From: a virus
Length of the DNA stretch: 64,000 bases
Virus record (IMG/VR): IMGVR_UViG_3300032240_001244
Location: 1-64,000 of that record
Direction: 5' to 3' (one strand)
Below are positions 55,423-62,063 of this stretch, piece after piece. Numbering within the stretch: the stretch's first letter is position 1; each line of letters starts with the position of its first letter. Position numbers and translations under genes: made by a program. Under the pieces are notes generated by a model, which ran no database searches, had not been told where the DNA came from, and saw only the letters and a list, made by a program, of their open reading frames with translations.

Positions 55423-55452
55423 AAGGGGGGTTTCTACCCCCTTTCTCTTTTT
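55423..55452 (+). terminator. Terminator after tmRNA
   Basis: AAGGGGGG (55423-55430), loop TTTCTA, CCCCCTTT (55437-55444), then CTCTTTTT. Confidence 0.85.
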
Positions 55453-55453
55453 G

Positions 55454-55467
55454 TATATATTTATATT
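55454..55467 (+). promoter_or_regulatory. Late-type promoter motif before 55484
   Basis: TATATATTTATATT right after the tmRNA terminator, 16 bp before ATG 55484. Confidence 0.45.
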
Positions 55468-55483
55468 AAACAAAATAATTTAT

Positions 55484-56005
55484 ATGAAAAGTTTAATGTT
55501 AGCAGTTATTGTTTTAATTGGGATGGTTTCATGTTCTAAAGTCCCAGACAATAAAGTACACGAATCCAAAGTAGAATTAGGCGGATTTCAGTACGATCCA
55601 ATAGTAAAAAAACCGGTTCAAGTTCAAGAAGAGTATTATCAAATAGCACCTACATGGGGACAGGCTTTTGATTACGCTTCTAAGAGAAGTGATCACATTA
55701 TTTATACTGTACTAGGGGTGATATTCTTAATAGCTTTCGTTGCTTTATTCTATGGAAAAGCCTCAGATGCTAGCTGGCTACCTAAGTTCCTTGATAATGA
55801 AATTATATTTGTAGCTGCTTTATTTCTTCTAGTAGCATCTACAGTTACATTTTTTACTACCCATGCTTCTGAAGTTAGATGGCAAAATGACAAGTGGGTT
55901 AAAAAAGAAGTGTACGATAAGGCAATAAAAGAAGCAGGATCTACTCAGCCAATTTGGGATAGCCTTGAGGCCAATCATTTGATCATAGGTGGACCATGGA
56001 AGTAG
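55484..56005 (+). CDS. Lipoprotein with two additional membrane helices
   Basis: 173 residues from ATG 55484; an upstream in-frame TTG would lie in the promoter. Residues 1-17 are a lipoprotein signal (LAVIVLIGMVSC). Further helices are at about 78-98 (TVLGVIFLIAFVALFYG) and 110-130 (IIFVAALFLLVASTVTFF). A mix of lipobox and internal helices is unusual; spanin-like or inner-membrane anchoring are guesses. Overlaps the next gene by 10 bp. Confidence 0.6.
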   Translation: MKSLMLAVIVLIGMVSCSKVPDNKVHESKVELGGFQYDPIVKKPVQVQEEYYQIAPTWGQAFDYASKRSDHIIYTVLGVIFLIAFVALFYGKASDASWLPKFLDNEIIFVAALFLLVASTVTFFTTHASEVRWQNDKWVKKEVYDKAIKEAGSTQPIWDSLEANHLIIGGPWK

Positions 56006-56367
56006 TAGAAAGTCTTATACTGTCTTTATTATTCACAGGCATCAATATCGGGTTAGCCCGGTATGATGCTTGGAGAATAAAACATAACATTAGAATAAGA
56101 CATGCAATTAATGCTTTATTGTATTGTATTTTATTAATACCTTTCTATAGATGCCTATCAATTTATAATTTGATAGGTCTTTTATTAATTAGAATACCTG
56201 TGTTTAATACCTGTTTAAATGTGTTTAGGGGGCTATCTGCTACATACATAAGCCACACTACTACCAGTATAGTAGATAAAATAATGAATGGTGTAGTAGA
56301 AAAGCTAGGGTATTGGGTATATCATATTATAATATACATCATAGCTATAGTATTAATATTTATGTAA
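55996..56367 (+). CDS. Multi-pass membrane protein
   Basis: 123 residues with hydrophobic segments at 5-20, 36-66 and 105-123 (HIIIYIIAIVLIFM). Co-translated with its lipoprotein neighbour. Function unknown; small phage membrane proteins in such clusters often act in lysis. Confidence 0.55.
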   Translation: MEVVESLILSLLFTGINIGLARYDAWRIKHNIRIRHAINALLYCILLIPFYRCLSIYNLIGLLLIRIPVFNTCLNVFRGLSATYISHTTTSIVDKIMNGVVEKLGYWVYHIIIYIIAIVLIFM

Positions 56368-56407
56368 AATAAAATAGAGAATGTTCTTCTGAATAAATTT
56401 TAATAGT

Positions 56408-56653
56408 ATGAAGAAGTTTTTTCAAGATCTATTTAATGATAATAACAGTATTAATGAGAAAGCTGTTATAGGATTCATGTCATTTGTAATGATGTGTGTA
56501 TTTGCAATTACTGATATTGTTTTAGGTACTAAAAATAAAACACTAGTTATAAATGAATATATATTTGATGCGTTTAAATGGTTAACAGCTATTTGCTTTG
56601 GAATAGCCAGTGTGGATAAGTTTATAAACAAGAGATCTGAAAAGGGAGACTAG
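56408..56653 (+). CDS. Holin-like two-helix membrane protein
   Basis: 81 residues with helices at 19-40 (AVIGFMSFVMMCVFAITDIV) and 54-70 (FKWLTAICFGIASVDKF), and charged ends. The layout resembles class II-type phage holins and also small phage membrane proteins. A second holin-like gene is on the other strand at 57980. Confidence 0.5.
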   Translation: MKKFFQDLFNDNNSINEKAVIGFMSFVMMCVFAITDIVLGTKNKTLVINEYIFDAFKWLTAICFGIASVDKFINKRSEKGD

Positions 56654-56669
56654 TATTTTTTAAAATAAA

Positions 56670-56701
56670 TTTGTTTTATATATACATTATATTTATCTTT
56701 G
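56670..56701 (+). promoter_or_regulatory. Bacteroidota-type promoter (TTTG-N20-TATCTTTG)
   Basis: TTTG 56670-56673 and TATCTTTG 56694-56701, 16 bp before ATG 56718. Confidence 0.7.
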
Positions 56702-56717
56702 ATAAAAATTAAAAGTT

Positions 56718-56888
56718 ATGAGTAACGCAAACATCACCCCAGAACAGCAATTGATTATAGAAAAAGTTGAATATCAACTATCTGAAATCAAAGATCAGGA
56801 TCTCCTCTACTCATCTATTAGAGAAATACTTTATAGTATCCCAAACAATTACGATTTAGGAGTAGTAATCAGACAATTATTTAGTTAA
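56718..56888 (+). CDS. Small hypothetical protein
   Basis: 56 residues, MSNANITPEQQLIIEKVEYQ at the start and a helical remainder ending IRQLFS. The ATG is 16 bp after a good promoter, which supports a real gene. No family recognised. Confidence 0.6.
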   Translation: MSNANITPEQQLIIEKVEYQLSEIKDQDLLYSSIREILYSIPNNYDLGVVIRQLFS

Positions 56889-56903
56889 AAAACGCATAAT
56901 GAT

Positions 56904-57194
56904 ATGGCAGAGTTTTCAAAACAATGGTGTGAAATTTGGGACCCTTCTATGCCTCATGACTTTGATATTGAGGATATTATAAAAGATATGAATAGAGATA
57001 GGTATTATCCTATAGTATGCGAAGGCTTTGGTTTTAATTGTATACATAAAGATGCGCATGGGAATATATGGCTATCTTATGGGTATGATAAAGATGGCAA
57101 CAGTACTAGTTGGAGAAGATATAAGACTGTCTTGCTAGAAGAAAAGAAAAAAACACCAAATAATGAAAATTGCAGTATTCAGCGACACTCATAA
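56904..57194 (+). CDS. Hypothetical protein
   Basis: 96 residues, Asp- and aromatic-rich (EIWDPSMPHDFDIEDIIKDM). It overlaps the start of the phosphoesterase gene by 32 bp. No family recognised. Confidence 0.5.
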   Translation: MAEFSKQWCEIWDPSMPHDFDIEDIIKDMNRDRYYPIVCEGFGFNCIHKDAHGNIWLSYGYDKDGNSTSWRRYKTVLLEEKKKTPNNENCSIQRHS

Positions 57195-57900
57195 TAAACA
57201 CAAACAAGTAACTCTTCCAGAGTGTGATATTGCTATATTTGCCGGAGATGCCACTTCGGTTGGACAAAAGCACGAAGTAGAGAGCTTCCTTAATTGGTAC
57301 GGTAAGCAATATCAGTGTAAGCACAAAGTCTTTATTGCTGGTAATCATGATAAGTCTTTTGATAAAAAATTCTATAGAAATTTTGAAGACCATGATTTAT
57401 TTAAAGAGAACGAGCATCTAGGAAAGCCTGGGTGGTTAGTAGATATGTTAGAGAGAGCCAGAGTTGTATTAAATGTACAGTATCTTGAAAATCAATCTAG
57501 TATTATAGAAGGTATAAAAATATGGGGTAGTCCTATTACTCCAAGTTTCTATAAACAATACTGGGCTTTCAATGCTGATAGAAATGAAGAGGTCCGATCT
57601 TATTGGGATAAAATTCCCCAAGATACCAACATAGTTGTTACTCACGGACCTGTTCATGGTAAACTAGATTATATACCAGAGAGTGGTGAATATGTAGGAT
57701 GCGTGGATTTAAAATCCAAGATAGAAGAAATAAAACCTATGATGTTTATTTGTGGTCATATACATTCTGGAAGAGGGGTATATAACACAGATAAAACATT
57801 GTATGTCAATTCCTCTATAATGGATAATGCGTATAATAAACAAGGAGAGCCAATGGTATTTAAAATAAATGTGGATAAGATGTATGTAGATTTTTATTAA
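57163..57900 (+). CDS. Calcineurin-like metallophosphoesterase
   Basis: 245 residues. The five metal-binding motifs are in order: FSDTHNKHK (DxH), FAGDAT (GD), IAGNHDKSF (GNHD), VTHGPVHGK (H) and CGHIHSGRG (GHxH). The enzyme hydrolyses phosphodiesters or phosphomonoesters. Related phage proteins attack nucleotides or cyclic dinucleotides, so a role against host signalling is possible but not shown. Confidence 0.85.
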   Translation: MKIAVFSDTHNKHKQVTLPECDIAIFAGDATSVGQKHEVESFLNWYGKQYQCKHKVFIAGNHDKSFDKKFYRNFEDHDLFKENEHLGKPGWLVDMLERARVVLNVQYLENQSSIIEGIKIWGSPITPSFYKQYWAFNADRNEEVRSYWDKIPQDTNIVVTHGPVHGKLDYIPESGEYVGCVDLKSKIEEIKPMMFICGHIHSGRGVYNTDKTLYVNSSIMDNAYNKQGEPMVFKINVDKMYVDFY

Positions 57901-57937
57901 CTTTTTGTATCTTTACATTAGTTCTTTGAAATAAAAA

Positions 57938-57957
57938 AGGTCGGCATGAACCGACCT
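57938..57957 (-). terminator. Terminator of the minus-strand holin-like gene
   Basis: AGGTCGG (57938-57944) and CCGACCT (57951-57957) with a run of A before it on the + strand, which is a T-run on the minus strand. It may also close the preceding + strand transcript. Confidence 0.85.
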
Positions 57958-57979
57958 ATTAAAAGTAAAAGCAATAAAA

Positions 57980-58141
57980 TTAAGCTTTCTTAGATACTAC
58001 AGACCATATTGAACCAACGATAGTCATAATGCCACCAATTACTTCAATAGAAACTCCTTCGCTAACAATACCTTTTGTTACAAGGATACCACCAGCAAAA
58101 GTAAGAATGTGTCTTACAAGGCCTAAAATTTGATCTTTCAT
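57980..58141 (-). CDS. Small holin-like membrane protein (minus strand)
   Basis: 53 residues; the only gene on the minus strand. MKDQILGLVRHILTFAGGIL at the start has one hydrophobic segment, followed by a second at about 36-49 (GGIMTIVGSIWSVV). This layout resembles Pam3_gp28-like phage holins. It has its own GATATTTATAT promoter motif upstream and its own terminator, so it is a separate lysis-type unit. Confidence 0.65.
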   Translation of the reverse strand: MKDQILGLVRHILTFAGGILVTKGIVSEGVSIEVIGGIMTIVGSIWSVVSKKA

Positions 58142-58182
58142 GTTTGTTTGTTTTAATTAAAAATGCGTACCTTGTGGTACAC

Positions 58183-58193
58183 ATATAAATATC
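58183..58193 (-). promoter_or_regulatory. Late-type promoter motif for the holin-like gene
   Basis: On the minus strand GATATTTATAT, about 42 bp upstream of its ATG. A GTACC/GGTAC hairpin lies between. This supports the motif being a real promoter element in both orientations. Confidence 0.5.
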
Positions 58194-58210
58194 TAAAAAA
58201 TTAAAAATAA

Positions 58211-58443
58211 TTAGCCCGAAGGCCACGGGATCGAAAATTCAGGAATGCCTCTCTAATTGCCTTGAGATAGTATCGACTAGGATTACGAAGCACACTGCTC
58301 CTCTAGATCGTTAGCTAGCGGTGTAAAGCAATCCCACTGGAAAATAGGATTGCAAATAAGGTTGATTGGGATGAATGCAAGTGCATCATCGGTTAGAAAT
58401 GCCAATCGTAAAAGCAGGTGTCCACGCACCCATCTCCTGCTTT
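58211..58443 (+). ncRNA. Structured non-coding RNA region (unassigned)
   Basis: No open frame. Hairpins in order: CCCG/CGGG (58215-58229), ACACTGC (58292-58298)/GCGGTGT (58318-58324), GCAATCC (58328-58334)/GGATTGC (58347-58353), GATTGG (58364-58369)/CCAATC (58402-58407) with an inner GATG/CATC and ATGCA/TGCAT, and AAAGCAGG (58411-58418)/CCTGCTTT (58436-58443). Long perfect stems in succession suggest a functional RNA. Strand is inferred from the surrounding + strand genes, with no firm evidence. I could not match it to a known class. Confidence 0.55.
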
Positions 58444-58550
58444 CCTAAAATTATTGAGAGAAGAAGACGAAAGTGATTTTATGGTCAGTGTACATATTCC
58501 ATAGATAGCTCCTGACTACTAAACTATTTAATAATTAAAACAAAACAAAA
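58444..58550 (+). other. Leader before YceI cassette
   Basis: Contains GTCAG (58484-58488) and CTGAC (58512-58516) that can pair, with CCTGACTAC at 58511-58519 resembling the 3' ends of the tRNA-like elements at 61202 and 61402. No promoter of either type is clear. Confidence 0.35.
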
Positions 58551-59087
58551 ATGAAAAAATTTATTATTGATCCACTGCACTCAGAAATTGGGTTTAAAAT
58601 TAAACACTTAATGATTTCGACTGTGACAGGTAATTTTGGAAAATTTAACGCAACTATGGAATCGGAATCGAGCGATTTTACAGATGCAAAAATTAATTTT
58701 ACAGCAGACGTTAATGCTCTGTCTACTAATATTTCCGATAGAGATCATCACTTAAAGTCACCTGATTTTTTTGATACAGATAATTTTCCGAATATTACAT
58801 TTGAGTCAACTAAAGTTGAAAAATTAGGAGAAGAATACGAAGTTTCTGGCAATCTAACTATTAAAAGCGTAACCCTACCAGTAAAGCTTAAAGGTACATA
58901 CAATGGTAATGACGTTGATGCTTACGGACAAACAAAGTACGGTTTTGAGTTAGAGGGTAAAATTAACCGTAAGGATTGGGGATTGACTTTTAATTTAGAA
59001 GGCGGCAAGGGCAGTTTACTTATTGGCGACGAAGTTAGACTTATAGTTAGTATTCAAATGACTGAACTCCAAAAAATAGAAGAGTAG
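58551..59087 (+). CDS. YceI-like protein (cytoplasmic form)
   Basis: 178 residues, normal YceI length without its signal peptide. FIIDPLHSEIGFKIKHLMIS, VTGNFGKFNATME, DRDHHLKSPDFFDTDNFPNI and FESTKVEK are the YceI landmarks. These are lipocalin-like barrels that bind polyisoprenoid ligands, and also occur fused or next to electron-transfer proteins. It lacks a signal, so it should stay in the cytoplasm. It is rare in phages. Isoleucine is nearly always ATT here, unlike the ATA-rich phage genes, suggesting recent transfer. Confidence 0.85.
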   Translation: MKKFIIDPLHSEIGFKIKHLMISTVTGNFGKFNATMESESSDFTDAKINFTADVNALSTNISDRDHHLKSPDFFDTDNFPNITFESTKVEKLGEEYEVSGNLTIKSVTLPVKLKGTYNGNDVDAYGQTKYGFELEGKINRKDWGLTFNLEGGKGSLLIGDEVRLIVSIQMTELQKIEE

Positions 59088-59089
59088 TA

Positions 59090-59974
59090 ATGGATAATAA
59101 AAATAAAATACTACTGGTAGTATCGGCATTAATCATGATTACATTCTTTGTAATAAAATCATTGTCTGTATTTGAATTAATAGAATACACTAAACGCGTA
59201 CAAGTATTCGAGTACCTTTGTTTTATTTTATTCTGCCCGCCGTCATTTATTTTTGTTAAGAATTTTTTAAGAAAAAAAGACGGAGAACATCAACGGACGG
59301 TTGACCAATTAAGTTATAAAAATACATACTTAGAACACGCTGCTAAGATACTCAGGCACGATATGCACTCAGGAATCAATGTTTATATGCCAAAGGGTAT
59401 CTCAGCGATAGAAAGAAAGTTACCCGGGGAAATAATAGAACGCTATAAATTAGAAAATTCTTTAAAATTATTAAAAGAGGGTTTATTGCATACTCAAAAA
59501 GTTTATAGAGGAGTTTATGAGTTTACTAATTTGGTTAAAGAAGGTAGTGGTATTGAATTAAAACCACATAAACTTTCTAATATTTTAATTTCGTATTTGG
59601 ATTCAACATCATACAAAGAACAAGTTATATTCGATAGTTTTAGTTTACCGACTATTAATGTAAATGAACCTTTGTTTTGTACCGCTATAGATAACTTGAT
59701 TAGAAATGGTTTAAAGTATAATGATAGTGAAACTAAAGTTGTTGCTGTATATATGTTAGATGATAATACTTTAGTTGTTCAAGATAATGGCCGAGGAATG
59801 ACAAATGAAGAATTTACCTATATGTCAAAGACAAATACTCGTAAAGAAAATCAAAAAGAAACTGGTTCCGGTTTAGGATTGGGTATTTGTGTTGCAATTT
59901 TGAATGAACATGGATTTAGTGCTAGTTGTGATAAAATTGAAGAAGGAACTCAAATTAAAATTAAAATTAAATAA
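59090..59974 (+). CDS. Membrane sensor histidine kinase
   Basis: 294 residues. Two helices at 7-27 (LLVVSALIMITFFVIKSL) and 39-58 (VFEYLCFILFCPPSFIFV) with little outside domain. The H-box is LRHDMHSGINVY (His at about residue 92), the N-box NLIRNGLKYND, then VQDNGRGMT and GSGLGLGICVAI (G boxes). It can autophosphorylate and pass phosphate to the receiver next door (6 bp away). It may sense the membrane or a YceI-bound ligand. Confidence 0.88.
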   Translation: MDNKNKILLVVSALIMITFFVIKSLSVFELIEYTKRVQVFEYLCFILFCPPSFIFVKNFLRKKDGEHQRTVDQLSYKNTYLEHAAKILRHDMHSGINVYMPKGISAIERKLPGEIIERYKLENSLKLLKEGLLHTQKVYRGVYEFTNLVKEGSGIELKPHKLSNILISYLDSTSYKEQVIFDSFSLPTINVNEPLFCTAIDNLIRNGLKYNDSETKVVAVYMLDDNTLVVQDNGRGMTNEEFTYMSKTNTRKENQKETGSGLGLGICVAILNEHGFSASCDKIEEGTQIKIKIK

Positions 59975-59980
59975 AAAAAA

Positions 59981-60412
59981 ATGATAAAATCAATTTTATT
60001 AGTAGACGATGAAAGTTTATTTCATCTTGTTTTTGAAGATGCGTGTAGCCTATTAGACATTGCATTACATCTCCATAGTATAGACAGCTCGGATAAAGCT
60101 GAAAAATTATTTAAAGACTGGAATAAAAATCCAAATACTCGACCAGAGTGTGTTTTTGTTGATTTAAACATAGTCGGCAGCTCTTATGATGGTATTGAGC
60201 TTATTCGTAAGATTAATTTTGAATACGGTAATGGCGTTGTTATAGGAATAATTTCATCAAGTTCGGATAAAATGGAACAGGCTAAAGCAATACAAGCAGG
60301 AGCACAATTTTGGATTGTTAAATCAGATGAAATTGAACCTAGGCTCGAGGAATTTAAAAAAGACTATAGTGCATATCTAAATAAAACCGCTTCTTTTAAA
60401 GTTTATCAGTAA
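59981..60412 (+). CDS. Stand-alone response regulator receiver
   Basis: 143 residues, one receiver domain only. LLVDDESLFH (acidic pair), CVFVDLNIVG (phosphoacceptor Asp), GIISSSSDK (Thr/Ser switch) and WIVKSDEIE (Lys). No output domain follows, so it works by protein contact or phosphorelay. It is paired with the kinase just upstream. Confidence 0.88.
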   Translation: MIKSILLVDDESLFHLVFEDACSLLDIALHLHSIDSSDKAEKLFKDWNKNPNTRPECVFVDLNIVGSSYDGIELIRKINFEYGNGVVIGIISSSSDKMEQAKAIQAGAQFWIVKSDEIEPRLEEFKKDYSAYLNKTASFKVYQ

Positions 60413-60425
60413 TAACTTCTAGCTT

Positions 60426-60986
60426 ATGATCAAATTTAATGCCGAATTAAAAAAACAAATAATCGACATTTACAATAAAAATGGTATTTTTTTAGAGGGT
60501 AATATTCTTAAACTCATAGATGCTGAAAACGATAATCAATTTAAAGATTATCTTGAGAGGGCGATTAATAACGACAAAGAAACCAGAAAAAAAAGATTAG
60601 ATGTTACAAAACAAATTCAATCTCAAAATAAAGAATTGGTTGCAGCGCAGGAAAATAATTCTAAATTAATGGCAGAGCTCACTGAAGCTCTACAAAAGGC
60701 TGAACGTGCAAAAAAAGACGCAGAAGATGATTTAGACTTATTACAAAAGAAGACCCAAACTGAGTTAATTGGAACAATCGTTAAAGTTGCTCTTGCTATT
60801 GTTATAGGCATAGGCGTTATGACCACTCTGTTATTTGCTACTGCATTTTTTTTAAATAAAGACACTACCTTATTAGGTAATGCCTGGTCAAACATGTTTG
60901 GAATACTATTAACAAATTCTTTTAGTATTATTGGTACTATTATGGGAGTTAAGTATGCGACTGAAAATGGAAAAACTAAGACTTAA
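60426..60986 (+). CDS. Coiled-coil membrane protein of the two-component cassette
   Basis: 186 residues. Residues 45-105 are a long coiled coil (KKRLDVTKQIQSQNKELVAA and on), then two helices: about 115-140 (GTIVKVALAIVIGIGVMTTL) and 150-175. It starts 13 bp after the receiver. Candidate output of the phosphorelay or a membrane anchor; not recognised. Confidence 0.65.
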   Translation: MIKFNAELKKQIIDIYNKNGIFLEGNILKLIDAENDNQFKDYLERAINNDKETRKKRLDVTKQIQSQNKELVAAQENNSKLMAELTEALQKAERAKKDAEDDLDLLQKKTQTELIGTIVKVALAIVIGIGVMTTLLFATAFFLNKDTTLLGNAWSNMFGILLTNSFSIIGTIMGVKYATENGKTKT

Positions 60987-60989
60987 TAA

Positions 60990-61110
60990 ATTTTGACACG
61001 CACGGCAACCGAAAGCATACTAGACACTGCTTAGGCAATGCGAGCAATCACGAAGAATACCTCACAGTGCGTAGGTAAGCTCTAAGTTCTTCTGACCGTG
61101 GGGAAAGGCC
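60990..61110 (+). ncRNA. Structured non-coding region after the cassette (unassigned)
   Basis: No open frame. Possible pairings are ACGCAC/GTGCGT, AAGCA/TGCTT, TACCT/AGGTA and CACGG/CCGTG (the last closing the whole block). The sequence runs directly into the first tRNA-like element. Several of these stems are mutually exclusive, so folding is uncertain. Confidence 0.4.
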
Positions 61111-61118
61111 CATCATAT

Positions 61119-61209
61119 AGTCAGGTGGCGGAATGGTATTCGTTACAATGTGGGAAGACCCCTGCAACGTTCTAAAACCACACTACAGGTTCGAATCCTG
61201 TCCTGGCTA
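61119..61209 (+). tRNA. tRNA-like element 1 (anticodon unassigned)
   Basis: AGTCAGG (61119-61125) pairs with CCTGGCT (61202-61208), discriminator A 61209. T-arm ACAGG-TTCGAAT-CCTGT is perfect (61185-61201), and GCGGAATGGTATTCGT resembles a D-arm. The middle does not form a normal anticodon arm (an AATGT/ACGTT stem with a 15-nt loop is the best I find). It could be a decayed tRNA, a tRNA with an insertion, or a tRNA mimic. Confidence 0.5.
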
Positions 61210-61330
61210 CGAGGGGAAAGTAACTTAAAGGGAGCCCCAAATGGAGAATCTGTAAAATCTTTCTAGGTTATATACAGTGCGACCGCCGGTAAAGATCTCA
61301 GCAAGTGACACACGGGGAGAGACCCGACCA
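61210..61330 (+). other. Spacer between the tRNA-like elements
   Basis: No gene seen. It has GC-rich hairpin-prone stretches (GGGGAAAG...GCCCC; CGGGGAGAGACCCG). Confidence 0.35.
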
Positions 61331-61409
61331 AGTCAGGTGGGCGTAATGCGGGATGGTTCCCAAGTCCAATAGAATGGTTGCTTATCCGGTTCGAGTCCGG
61401 CCCTGACTA
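61331..61409 (+). tRNA. tRNA-like element 2 (anticodon unassigned)
   Basis: AGTCAGG (61331-61337) pairs perfectly with CCTGACT (61402-61408), discriminator A 61409. T-arm TCCGG-TTCGAGT-CCGGC has four of five pairs. No standard D-arm and anticodon arm fit the 45 nt between. The acceptor is the same as element 1, so the two may be related. Confidence 0.5.
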
Positions 61410-61430
61410 CGCTGTTGTTCTTTGACATAT

Positions 61431-61436
61431 AAGGAG
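61431..61436 (+). promoter_or_regulatory. Strong ribosome binding site AAGGAG
   Basis: Nine bases before ATG 61446. Most genes here lack such a site, so it is an exception and fixes the start. Confidence 0.7.
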
Positions 61437-61445
61437 AATCAAATT

Positions 61446-61721
61446 ATGGATACATTATCATTCGCTTTAGGGATTGCGACTGTGGTGGTTATTGCTATTG
61501 CAATAGTTGCTGTTTATGCTTTCTTTAAGGTAAGAGAAGTAAAACAAGACAATAGTCTTTTTATTATGGATTTAGATAAAAGATTTGAAGATTTATATAA
61601 CCTTCTAGGTAGAAATGAAGAAGCAATAAATCGGAAAATATATGAAGTAGAGCGAGATGTATACTCTGCATTAGACTCAAGATTAGATAAACTAGAAAGT
61701 AAATTAACAATTAAAAAATAA
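61446..61721 (+). CDS. Membrane-anchored coiled-coil protein
   Basis: 91 residues from ATG 61446, preceded by AAGGAG (61431-61436), one of the few strong Shine-Dalgarno sites in the window; this decides against the TTG at 61422. One helix at 5-28 (SFALGIATVVVIAIAIVAVY), then a coiled coil. Function unknown. Confidence 0.65.
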   Translation: MDTLSFALGIATVVVIAIAIVAVYAFFKVREVKQDNSLFIMDLDKRFEDLYNLLGRNEEAINRKIYEVERDVYSALDSRLDKLESKLTIKK

Positions 61722-61748
61722 AAAATAAGTTAAAGAACAACAGCGCCC

Positions 61749-61822
61749 GGACTTATAGCTCAGTCGGTTAGAGCATCTGACTCATAATCAGAGGGTCCCT
61801 GGTTCAAGCCCAGGTGAGTCCA
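61749..61822 (+). tRNA. tRNA-Met (CAT)
   Basis: Acceptor GGACTTA/TGAGTCC, D-arm GCTC/GAGC with GG in the loop, anticodon arm TCTGA-CTCATAA-TCAGA with anticodon CAT, variable GGGTC, and T-arm CCTGG-TTCAAGC-CCAGG. 74 nt; CCA is not encoded. Could also be read as tRNA-Ile2 if the C34 is modified. Confidence 0.92.
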
Positions 61823-61852
61823 CTAAAATTTATTAAACATAAAATAAAAACT

Positions 61853-62059
61853 ATGAAAAAACCAATCACCATTCTATTTTTTTTATTATTGACATTAATT
61901 TCCAGTTGTTCAGTATATGTAAAGCCTGCTGTATGGAAACTAAGGCATGGAAATAGGACTACTTATGGATACTGGAGATGCCCATCTGTAAACCCTTATA
62001 GACATCAGTTTAAAATGGTGAGAAAGAAAGCTTTTAAAATAAGACTAATTAAACATTAA
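61853..62059 (+). CDS. Small lipoprotein with basic tail
   Basis: 68 residues from ATG 61853; the longer upstream frame begins inside the tRNA. TILFFLLLTLISSC is a lipoprotein signal (ISSC lipobox). The mature part is strongly basic with aromatic residues. Unknown function. Confidence 0.65.
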   Translation: MKKPITILFFLLLTLISSCSVYVKPAVWKLRHGNRTTYGYWRCPSVNPYRHQFKMVRKKAFKIRLIKH

Positions 62060-62063
62060 TAGC

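Noticed and set aside
57901-57930. TATCTTTA at 57908 as a promoter for the gene-free region
   Set aside because: It lacks a TTTG -33 element and is followed by a terminator hairpin after about 25 bp.
58183-58190. TATAAATA on the + strand read as a T4-type late promoter
   Set aside because: The motif lies on the opposite strand relative to the gene it precedes. The coding-strand form GATATTTATAT is the one repeated before + strand genes.
61092-61125. ATATAGTC before tRNA-like element 1 as the P7 strand of a second group I intron
   Set aside because: No matching GACTA-containing R element, P3 or P8 could be found nearby; only the tmRNA intron has the full core.
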